This document shows, piece after piece, positions 20,212-27,056 of a DNA stretch of 64,000 nucleotides (positions are counted from its first letter, which is position 1; each line of letters starts with the position of its first letter). Both the position numbers and the translations under genes were made by a program. The notes under the pieces are model-generated. The model was given only the letters and a program-made list of their open reading frames with translations, did no database searches and was not told the DNA's origin. This DNA is from Bradyrhizobium sp. DOA9 (GTDB lineage: Bacteria > Pseudomonadota > Alphaproteobacteria > Rhizobiales > Xanthobacteraceae), in assembly GCF_000617845.2 (NCBI RefSeq), contig NZ_DF820425.1, forward strand, positions 999,690 to 1,063,689, read 5' to 3'.

Positions 20212-20346
20212 ACGCCGCGGTCGCTTGGTAAACCGGGGGCTAATGCCGCTCTGCAAACACCGGCCATCCCGCTACCGGAACTGAAATTCGAATGCCATAG
20301 ACACGCGACATGCCTCGCGCGGCAACGTGCCGCGCGGCAACGAACC

Positions 20347-20742
20347 GTGATCAAGGCAGACAAGGCCATGTTTGACGTCACCGTCGCGCCTGCGAAGGCG
20401 CTCGATGCCGAACCCGCGCGCGAGCCGAGCGCGTACGAAGCGCTGGTACGCGAGATCGGCGAGGACGGCGCCGGCGAAGTGCGTATCGTGTTCTGGAGCG
20501 ATACCTGCGCGCGCCTGCAATTGCTCCGCACGCTCTCGCCTGCGCGGCACCACGCCAGGATCGCGCGCGAAGCGCATTCGTTGAAGAGCGCGGCCGGTAC
20601 GTTCGGCTATCTCAGGCTCGCGGCGTTGGCGCTGCGGCTGGAGAAAACCGCGGAGAGCCTCGGCGCCGGCGAATTCCACGCGCTACTGGACTTGATGGAC
20701 GCGGCCTACGCCGCCGCGCATGCGCAGGAGCCGCAAGGCTAG
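20347..20742 (+). CDS. HPt (histidine phosphotransfer) domain protein
   Basis: A protein of 131 residues. The HPt four-helix bundle is marked by AREAHSLKSAAGTFGYLRLA, with the phosphorylatable His in AHSLKSAA, and a helix LALRLEKTAESLGAGEFHALL. It can pass phosphate from the receiver of a hybrid kinase (the one at 6764 is the nearest) to a second regulator. The start is either the GTG at 20347 or the ATG at 20368 (MFDVTVAPAK); neither has a strong ribosome site. A 12-base direct repeat (cgcgcggcaacg) at 20316 and 20331 lies just upstream. Confidence 0.82.
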   Translation: MIKADKAMFDVTVAPAKALDAEPAREPSAYEALVREIGEDGAGEVRIVFWSDTCARLQLLRTLSPARHHARIAREAHSLKSAAGTFGYLRLAALALRLEKTAESLGAGEFHALLDLMDAAYAAAHAQEPQG

Positions 20743-20775
20743 CTCGCTTCTGACGCTCCCTCGTCGCGCTACTTC

Positions 20776-20898
20776 GCGTGGAAAACCCTCCGAACTACCC
20801 GCACGTGCATTCCCGCCGTACTTCTACGGCTTGCGATTTTCACAGATGGCTAATCATAGCTGGCGATAGTCCCGGAAAACCAGGAGGGTTTTCCATGT
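20776..20898 (+). promoter_or_regulatory. Long-range inverted repeat that would mask the ribosome site and start codon of the next gene
   Basis: Bases 20779-20791 (tggaaaaccctcc) are the perfect reverse complement of 20883-20895 (ggagggttttcca), and three more pairs (two of them G-U) extend the stem over the AUG at 20895. The right arm contains the Shine-Dalgarno sequence aggaggg. In RNA this would hide both ribosome site and start codon of the 82-residue gene behind a 91-base loop. The pairing is read directly; a role in translation control is inference. Confidence 0.55.
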
Positions 20899-21143
20899 TC
20901 ACCTACGAGACCGCAGACCAGAAGGAGGTTCGTCGCTTCCGGATCGCACAGTTCAACGGCCGGATGGCGACGGTGAAGGCCGGCGGGTCGACCGTGACCG
21001 GTTTCGTGCGCTCGGTGCTGGAGCAGGAATCGAGCATGCCTCCCCGCTGGACCATCACGATCGTTCCGAGCGCGCCGAAGGAAGAGATCAAGCCGCTGCG
21101 TCCCGCCTCGCGCGCGCGTCCGTTCGCCGAAGACTACTTCTGA
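20895..21143 (+). CDS. Hypothetical protein, 82 residues
   Basis: The ATG at 20895 follows aggaggg at 20882-20888 at ideal spacing. The protein starts MFTYETADQKEVRRFRIAQF and is predicted to be small, basic and beta-rich (FNGRMATVKAGGSTVTGFVRSVLEQ), with a polar tail. I do not recognise the family; the beta pattern fits a small barrel-like fold, which is inference. It is convergent with the LuxR-type gene. Its start region lies inside the hairpin described at 20776-20898. Confidence 0.65.
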   Translation: MFTYETADQKEVRRFRIAQFNGRMATVKAGGSTVTGFVRSVLEQESSMPPRWTITIVPSAPKEEIKPLRPASRARPFAEDYF

Positions 21144-21222
21144 GCGCCACGGATTTCCAATCTTTCGAGATGGATTTCGGCATCTCGTCCGCGCCGCCCG
21201 ACGGCGGCGCAACCGGCCCGGC

Positions 21223-21846
21223 TCAGTCGATCGAATGCAACAGCGCCGCACGGACGAGGTCCGCGGTGTTGCGCGCACCGAGCTTGCGCATCGCCTCGGC
21301 GCGATGGCTCTCGAAGGTGCGCGGACTGATCTGCATGCGAAGCGCGCCCTGCTTGTTCGAATAGCCTTCGCTGATCAGCCTCAGAACCTCGCGCTCGCGC
21401 TTGGTCAGCCGCTTCTGGCCGGAGGGGCCGAGCAGACCGGCGGTCGGCGCGCGCGGCGGCTGCAGCACGCGGGGGGCCTTCGATTCCGCCTCCTCGGTGC
21501 TGGACGGGGTCGGCAAGCCGCCCTTGTGAGGGCCGGCGAGCTGCTTGACCAGGCCGCAAACACGCTCGGTCTGGGCCAGCGCGTTCTCCACCACCCGCTG
21601 CAGATAGGCACGATCGCCCGAAGCGGGGACGAGCTGATCGCTGTGATGCTTGATCTCGCCCATGTAGAGCAGCAGCGCCGTCAGGGGGCCGTTGAGCTCG
21701 CGAGCGATGGCGGCCGCCATTTCGTCGGCCGCCATCGCTCGAACGGCGCTCAGGCGAACGAAATCGGGCTCTTCAGCTGAAGCAGCGCTGCTTTCGTGCC
21801 GCTCAGACGGCCGCGAATCGATGGCCGTATCGTTGTGTGACCCCAT
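21223..21846 (-). CDS. LuxR-type regulator fused to a degenerate histidine-kinase dimerisation domain
   Basis: A protein of 207 residues. Residues 138-205 form a LuxR/GerE DNA-binding domain: LTKREREVLRLISEGYSN and ISPRTFESHRAEAMRKLGA. There is no receiver in front. Instead, about 38-105 reads MAAAIARELNGPLTALLLY followed by a second helix with AYLQRVVENALAQTERVCGL, the pattern of a FixL-class HisKA domain, except that the phosphoacceptor His (HELN) is Arg (RELN). So it seems to be a DNA-binding protein with a dead kinase dimerisation domain, perhaps to pair with a real kinase or to dimerise. The start at 21846 has a weak ribosome site. Assignment of the fold is by motif only. Confidence 0.78.
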   Translation of the reverse strand: MGSHNDTAIDSRPSERHESSAASAEEPDFVRLSAVRAMAADEMAAAIARELNGPLTALLLYMGEIKHHSDQLVPASGDRAYLQRVVENALAQTERVCGLVKQLAGPHKGGLPTPSSTEEAESKAPRVLQPPRAPTAGLLGPSGQKRLTKREREVLRLISEGYSNKQGALRMQISPRTFESHRAEAMRKLGARNTADLVRAALLHSID

Positions 21847-22181
21847 GTCACTCGTTTACCGGAACCGGGGCGGGTCTGTGGTTAACTTTCTAATCCGTAA
21901 GACTACGGTGATTTGGGCCGTTCTGCGCTAAAATGACGACTTCGGCACAATTTGTGCTTGCGGCATGCCGCATGCGACCATGTAGCGGTTGAGTTTGCTG
22001 CCGAAATCCTTGGTCTGCGGCGGCGAAAGGCCCCTCGGCCCGCCTTGCTCCGACGTCCGCCCCCCGGATTTTACGGATTAATTAACGGCGACTTGCTTCT
22101 TTAGGGAGGTTGAGAGCGCGCAAATGCCTCCACGCATTGGGCCCGCGAGCCCGCGGGCCACGCTGCGAAAGATTGCGTGCC
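21847..22181. other. Divergent intergenic region, no gene seen
   Basis: About 335 bases between the LuxR-type gene (minus) and a gene of unknown function (plus). It is AT-richer near 21880-21950 and 22070-22100. A short palindrome ccgta-agac-tacgg at 21894-21908 lies about 50 bases upstream of the LuxR-type start and could be a binding site; this is weak. Confidence 0.35.
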
Positions 22182-23345
22182 ATGAACGAGATCGATCGGC
22201 TGTCGGAATTTCTGCAGAGGCTGACGCCGCTGTCGCGCAGCTGTCTGCTCAGCGAGCTCGAGCGGCTCGAGCTGTGCGGTATCGACATGCCGGGCTCGGC
22301 CGACGTCCAGGCTCGCTTGCGCGCCGAATTCCGCAAGGACGGATCGACCCAGGCGCGCGCCACCAGCCCGTCGCGCTATTTCTTCGCGCCGCTCGAGCTG
22401 CTGCTGATCGACGGCGCGCCCGAGCATGCCAATATGGGGCGGATCTCGCGCAATACCCTCACCCCGATCTGGGAATGGATCTGCCGCGACCTGCTGCCGA
22501 CCATGGCGCGCGACTACATCAAGGCGATCAGCGACCAGGTCGCCGCCAACAATCCGAAGGAAGTGCAGAAGATCGCCTCGACCTTCCAGACCAAGGTCGT
22601 CAAGGTCCTCGAGAGCACGCTCAATTCGCCCGAGAGCGCCGAAGCTGCGCGCGCCAAGCTCGCGCAATATACGGCCTCGCGCACCGCCTTCGACGACGTC
22701 TTGAAGATGCTGCAGGTGTTGCGCGCCGGCGATGCGCTGCCGAAATTCAACGAGAAGCTGCCCGAGACGATCGCGAAGTTCGACGACGGCCGGGTCGCCC
22801 AGATCACGGCGCAGCTCGACGCCTTCAAGAAGGCCCATCCCCAGGCGCTGCCCTTCGCGCTGGCGCTGGTGGCGCGACGCCTGAAGACGTCATGGCAATT
22901 GGTGCGGCTTGCCACCAGGGCCGCTGCGAGCAAGGCCGCCGCAGACGTCGCCGTCACCCCCTATGCCTGCGTCGTTCCCATGGTCCTCGACCGGCTCGAC
23001 GACAAGCGCCTCGCGCTTCGGGTCGCACTCCGGAACAACCGGGTGCTGGTCGCCCGCGAGTTGCTCGCCGACATCTACGACACCGAATATGCGCTCAAGG
23101 TCCGCATCGACGGCATCGAGCATTGCGAGTGGGGCGTCCGCCTCCAGCAATTGATGGACGCGATCGCGGCATTGGTGTCCGCCGAGGTGAGCCGCTTCCC
23201 CGACAATGTCGGCCACATTCTCGGCTCGCGGCGGCTGCGCAGCCACGACACGCTCGGCGGCAAGCTGACCTATCTGGCCTGGAAGGGCCGCGACGCGGTG
23301 CAGGACGGCGCGGCGGCGCTCCGCAAATTGATCGGGCAGACCTAG
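22182..23345 (+). CDS. Conserved-looking hypothetical protein, 387 residues
   Basis: It starts MNEIDRLSEFLQRLTPLSRS and appears mostly helical and soluble. A central stretch WEWICRDLLPTMARDYIKAIS and a run of charged helices follow, then a helical C-terminal half with ELLADIYDTEYALKVRIDG. No signal peptide, membrane helix or catalytic motif stands out. The composition and codon use match the neighbours, so it is native and not recently acquired. It is placed among signalling genes but nothing in the sequence links it to them. I chose the ATG at 22182; upstream in-frame codons lack a ribosome site. Confidence 0.75.
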   Translation: MNEIDRLSEFLQRLTPLSRSCLLSELERLELCGIDMPGSADVQARLRAEFRKDGSTQARATSPSRYFFAPLELLLIDGAPEHANMGRISRNTLTPIWEWICRDLLPTMARDYIKAISDQVAANNPKEVQKIASTFQTKVVKVLESTLNSPESAEAARAKLAQYTASRTAFDDVLKMLQVLRAGDALPKFNEKLPETIAKFDDGRVAQITAQLDAFKKAHPQALPFALALVARRLKTSWQLVRLATRAAASKAAADVAVTPYACVVPMVLDRLDDKRLALRVALRNNRVLVARELLADIYDTEYALKVRIDGIEHCEWGVRLQQLMDAIAALVSAEVSRFPDNVGHILGSRRLRSHDTLGGKLTYLAWKGRDAVQDGAAALRKLIGQT

Positions 23346-23940
23346 ATCGGGTTCGGCGAAAGCCACAGCGCGCCGCACGGCTAACGCGGCAGACACAGGA
23401 AGCGATCGATGAATCGCCCTGACAGCACGAACCTGAACCACCAATACATCATTCGCCGCATCGACATCGCTGTAGTCCTCGACAGCCTCCACCGGCTCGG
23501 CGGACCTTTAGCGCGAGTGCAGCAACGCGCGTGTGAGGTGCTTCACATTCCTGGCCGCTCGCCCGGACCCGTTGTCGCAGAACCGTCACGGGCAGATGGC
23601 CGCGATGCGGCATCGCGGGAGACGCAGCATGAACGCCGCCGCCGATTAATGTTGCGCCGCCGTCATCGCTGCCCTGGAACACGCCGCGAGGGCATCGTTC
23701 GATGCCGCCGGCCGGCAGGTCGCACGCCGATCTGCGCGCGGAGGCATTTCACCTGCAACAACCGGCGCTGCGCGCGTGGTGCTCCGGTATGCGGATTCTT
23801 TTCGAAGATTCTGTCGACAAATTAGCTCGAATTGCAGGGCTTAACGTTACTCAGATAATTCAAGAACGACGTGAAGCTCTCCTTATTTGAACCCACGCTC
23901 CGCGGTTATGAAACCGTCACGGAACGGGAGTGGTGTTGGA
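23346..23940. other. Intergenic region with one doubtful reading frame
   Basis: About 595 bases. A frame at 23409-23825 (138 residues, start MNRPDSTNLNHQYIIRRIDI) begins 8 bases after agga, but its second half is Arg/Cys-rich with low-complexity composition typical of a shadow or decayed frame. I do not call it a gene with confidence. The last 130 bases (23790-23925) are AT-rich and should hold the promoter of the EAL gene. Confidence 0.4.
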
Positions 23941-25155
23941 ATGAACGATGGGATGATTGAGCTCGTCGGACGAAGGCCTGTGACCTTCGGACGACGAAAG
24001 GTGACGCCGCGCGCCTGCGTGGCCGACAGCAAGCGTCACTTGCGCGCCTTCCTCAGCGAGATCCTCGAAGATCTCGGCTTCGTCACCTGCGAATGCGCCA
24101 GCGCCGACGAGCTCAAGACCGTGCTCGCCAGCGAATTGCCCGACCTGATCCTGCTCGGCGTCGCCGCCGACGGCATCGAGCCGGGACGATTCCTCGAAAT
24201 CCTGGTGCGCGAGGCGTTTGCCGGCAAGGTCCTCGCCGTCGGCGCCCGCGACTCGATCATCGTCAAGGCCGTGCGGCAGGTCGGTGAGGAATACGGCCTT
24301 GCGATGCTGCCGCCGCTGACGACGCCTTTTGCCGCCGAGACGCTGCGCGAGCGCGTCGCCATGCTGCTGCCGGAGGAGCCGGCGCCGAGCCCGGCCGTGC
24401 ATGTCGGCGAGGCCTTGCATGCCGGCTGGCTCGAGCTCTGGTACCAGCCCAAGATCGACGCGCGCACGCTGGTGCGCAACGGCGCCGAGGCCCTGGTGCG
24501 GATGCGGCATCCGACCTGGGGCGTGGTGCCGCCGGCCTATTTCATCCCGGAGCCGCACGATCCGCATTTTCGCGAGCTGTCGGAGTTCGTGATCGATCGC
24601 GCCATGCAGGACTGGCACTATCTTCTCGAGCAGCAAAGCCCGGTCGACTTGGCGATCAATCTTCCCGCCGCCTATCTCAGGGAGCCGCAGGCGGTGCGCG
24701 ATCTCTGCCGCCGCGTGCCGACGCATCCGGCCTTCGGCGGACTGACGGTCGAGATCGACAGCGAGGAGGCGATCCGCGAGCTCGATCTCCTCGCCGAGGT
24801 CGCGCGCGAGGTCGGCCTGCACAATATCGGCCTGTCGATCGACAATCTCGGCGCCAACTGGCCACAGCTGATGGAGCTGGACAAGATTCCCTTCGTCAAG
24901 CTGAAGGCCGACCGGCAATTCGTCACCGGCAGCGGCGGCGACCGGCTGAAGCGCACGGTGTGCCGTCACATCGTCGAGCTGGCGCAGGGATTTGGCGCGC
25001 ACGCCGTGGCGCAAGGCGTCGAGAGCCGCGCCGACCTCGTCGCCGCGAGCGAGCTCGGCTTCGATGTCGTGCAGGGCTTCCTGTTCGGCAAGCCGATGCC
25101 GCTGAAGAAGTTCGCGAAGGCCGCGCTGACGCGCACGGTGATGGGGCAGGCGTGA
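23941..25155 (+). CDS. Degenerate receiver plus EAL domain protein, probably not an active phosphodiesterase
   Basis: A protein of 404 residues. About 20-145 fold like a receiver (ACVADSKRHLRAFLSEILED), but the phosphoacceptor position reads LILLGVAADG, so the Asp is lost. The EAL domain (about 170-395) keeps NGAEALVRMRHP, INLPAAYL, VKLKADRQF and AQGVES. It has SIDNLGANWPQL where active enzymes have DDFGTGYSSL, so the second metal-binding Asp and the loop-6 shape are lost. It probably binds c-di-GMP or a partner without cutting it. The frame is open to 23887; I chose the ATG at 23941 since gggag lies 10 bases before it. It is convergent with the next gene with 3 bases between. Confidence 0.85.
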   Translation: MNDGMIELVGRRPVTFGRRKVTPRACVADSKRHLRAFLSEILEDLGFVTCECASADELKTVLASELPDLILLGVAADGIEPGRFLEILVREAFAGKVLAVGARDSIIVKAVRQVGEEYGLAMLPPLTTPFAAETLRERVAMLLPEEPAPSPAVHVGEALHAGWLELWYQPKIDARTLVRNGAEALVRMRHPTWGVVPPAYFIPEPHDPHFRELSEFVIDRAMQDWHYLLEQQSPVDLAINLPAAYLREPQAVRDLCRRVPTHPAFGGLTVEIDSEEAIRELDLLAEVAREVGLHNIGLSIDNLGANWPQLMELDKIPFVKLKADRQFVTGSGGDRLKRTVCRHIVELAQGFGAHAVAQGVESRADLVAASELGFDVVQGFLFGKPMPLKKFAKAALTRTVMGQA

Positions 25156-25158
25156 GGC

Positions 25159-25443
25159 CTAGCGGCAGACCCAGACGCCGTTGACCAGCACGCGGACGCA
25201 GGCGGGCGCCACGACGGCGGCTCCTGCGGCTGCTGCGCCGACGGCCGCGCCACCGACCACGGCACGACGCGTCGTTCGACGTGCGACGCCCGCGACGCTC
25301 GCCGGCGTCGCCGGCCGCCCGACGCGGGCTTCCGCGCTCTGGATCGAGACTGAAAGCCCGTCCTCTGCCGACCACTGCACCGAGCCCAAGGCTGCGCAGA
25401 CAATGATGGCGCCGGCCAACCACAATTTCGTTCGCTGTCGCAT
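25159..25443 (-). CDS. Small exported or membrane-anchored protein of unknown function
   Basis: A protein of 94 residues. It begins MRQRTKLWLAGAIIVCAALG, a signal peptide or signal anchor, and has a second hydrophobic Ala/Gly stretch (AVVGGAAVGAAAAGAAVVAP) before the tail CVRVLVNGVWVCR with two cysteines. The ribosome site is a strong ggaggagg 6 bases before the ATG at 25443. A perfect FNR/FixK box lies 57-70 bases upstream of the start, at a spacing suited for activation, so it is probably switched on at low oxygen. I do not recognise the family. The tail pattern C-x-R-x-x-x-x-x-x-W-V-C-x recalls small rhizobial exported proteins, which is inference. Confidence 0.7.
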   Translation of the reverse strand: MRQRTKLWLAGAIIVCAALGSVQWSAEDGLSVSIQSAEARVGRPATPASVAGVARRTTRRAVVGGAAVGAAAAGAAVVAPACVRVLVNGVWVCR

Positions 25444-25499
25444 GACGTCCTCCTCCGCTGTTCCTGCATTTAGAGGCAGACACCGCGCCGGAACAGGCA

Positions 25500-25513
25500 T
25501 TGACCTAGATCAA
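25500..25513 (-). promoter_or_regulatory. FNR/FixK-type box
   Basis: The sequence ttgacctagatcaa is a perfect dyad TTGA-N6-TCAA, the consensus for FixK/Fnr activators. Its centre is about 63 bases from the ATG at 25443; with a transcription start 41 bases downstream, the leader would be about 22 bases and hold the ribosome site. It also lies next to the stop of the EamA gene, which has no use for it. Confidence 0.7.
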
Positions 25514-25521
25514 GGTTTGGC

Positions 25522-26382
25522 TCACGCAAAGCGCCGCGCGAAGAAGACGCAGGCGACCACGATTGCGGTGGCGGCGATCATGCTTGCTGCGACCGGCTCG
25601 CCCAGCAGAAGGCCGGCGAGCGCGAGGCCAAAGAACGGCTGCAGCTGCTGCAGCTGGCCGACACGGGCAATGCCGCCGAGCGCGAGCCCGCGGTACCAGA
25701 AGATGAAGCCGACGAACATGCTGAAGACGGAGACATAGGCGAGCCCGATCCAGGCGGGCACGCTGATGCCGCCCCAGACCGGCGGCCACGTCAGCACGGC
25801 GAGCGCCAGCATCAGGGGCAGCGCGAGCAGCAGCGCCCAGGAGATCACCTGCCAGCCGCCGAGGCGGCGCGACAGCGCGGCGCCTTCGGCATAGCCGAGG
25901 CCGCACAGCACGATCGCGGCGACCATGAGCAGATCGCCGGTGAGCGATGCCGCGCCGTCACCGGTGAGGGCAAAGCCGGCCACCGTCGCGCTGCCGAGAC
26001 CGGCGAACAGCCAGAACAGCGGCCGCGGCCGCTCGCCGCCGCGCAGCACGGCGAAGATCGCGGTCGACAGCGGCAGCAGGCCGATGAAGACGATGGAGCG
26101 CGCCGACGTGATGTGCTGCAGCGCCAGCGCCGTCAGCAGGGGAAAGCCGACCACGACGCCGATGGCGACGATGCTGAGCGAGGCGAGATCCCCCCGCTGC
26201 GGCCGCGCCTGCCGCAGCACGACGAGCACCGCAGCCCCGATCAGCGCGGCGATGACCGCGCGCGCCGAGGTCAAAAACAGCGCCGAGAAGCCGCCGACCG
26301 CCACGCGCGTCGCCGGCAGCGAGCCGCTGAAGATGATGACGCCGAGAAGCCCGTTGCCCCAGCCGCTGGCCGAAGAGTGCAT
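25522..26382 (-). CDS. EamA/DMT family transporter
   Basis: A protein of 286 residues with ten hydrophobic segments in two repeats of five. The first repeat has GVIIFSGSLPATRVAVGGFSA and the second has FIFWYRGLALGGIARVGQLQ, both typical of the drug/metabolite transporter superfamily (EamA). It sits in the inner membrane and probably exports a small metabolite; the substrate is unknown. The start at 26382 (MHSSASGWGNGLLG) gives the usual short cytoplasmic head; the frame is open to 26604 without conserved sequence. Confidence 0.88.
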   Translation of the reverse strand: MHSSASGWGNGLLGVIIFSGSLPATRVAVGGFSALFLTSARAVIAALIGAAVLVVLRQARPQRGDLASLSIVAIGVVVGFPLLTALALQHITSARSIVFIGLLPLSTAIFAVLRGGERPRPLFWLFAGLGSATVAGFALTGDGAASLTGDLLMVAAIVLCGLGYAEGAALSRRLGGWQVISWALLLALPLMLALAVLTWPPVWGGISVPAWIGLAYVSVFSMFVGFIFWYRGLALGGIARVGQLQQLQPFFGLALAGLLLGEPVAASMIAATAIVVACVFFARRFA

Positions 26383-27056
26383 GTTGGTCTCGCTTGGGTG
26401 GGAGGCGGCGGAGGTGGTGCCGCGGCGGTGAACGCCTCGCGTGATGGCATGGAACAACAAAGTAGCGAAAACAACCCCATGCACAGTAGACGGGGGTTGC
26501 AAGATCAATGGGTTACGTGGGGGGTGGGATGAGGTGCGGGTCGGGCAGGGTTTCGGGAGGCAAAAAGCCGATGGATCGTGGTTTGACGCGCCTGTCCGGC
26601 GCACCGACGCGAGCCGATGGGAATTGGCGGCGATGGTTGCGGCCCATTACGAATGAGGTCTCCCGTGATTTGCTTCGTCGGGCAAAACAGGAGCATAGTG
26701 ACATCATCGCAGGAGGTCGGACAGGCCGCGTTCTGGCTGGTCCTTTCGGACGCGAGCGAGTTGAGTGGTCAACGCTAAGTCGAATTTTTTCGGACGTCGG
26801 CCGCTGAACAACTTCGTTTGGTCGCTGTCACCGTAACACCGGGGTTGGCAGAGGCGAATCACTTACGTTGAGTGTCAATCGGCATGAAATTTTGCGAACG
26901 GTTGACACGAGGTTTTGCGTAGGCCTCGGCGTACCGAATATATGAACGCCATACGATAAGCACAGTTGGGTGGATCCCAACCCGCCGTCCAGTTCATTGT
27001 TTTTGCTACTCTTTCCGCGACAAACTTGAAGGCGTCTGTAGCGCGTTTCTAGCGAA
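26383..27056. other. Intergenic region of 674 bases, no gene supported
   Basis: It holds a short dispersed repeat (26466-26489) and becomes AT-richer from about 26800, the same shift as in the following methylase gene. A 7-base inverted repeat gtgtcaa...ttgacac (26872-26878 and 26902-26908) encloses 23 bases. Small frames such as 26508-26807 have no ribosome site and look non-coding. I see no integrase, transposase or tRNA here. Confidence 0.5.
26466..26489 (+). repeat. 24-base dispersed repeat, copy 1
   Basis: Exactly the same 24 bases (core aacaaccccatgcacagtag) occur at 62249-62272. One lies near a transporter start, one after a Nudix gene, both non-coding. The function is unknown. Confidence 0.7.

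Noticed and set aside
23409..23825. Possible 138-residue protein after the 387-residue gene
   Set aside because: It has a plausible start but its second half is low-complexity and Arg/Cys-rich; kept only as a note on the intergenic region.
26872..26908. A promoter/operator dyad (gtgtcaa...ttgacac) near the end of the methylase gene
   Set aside because: No coding gene starts beside it in a fitting position, so a role cannot be supported.
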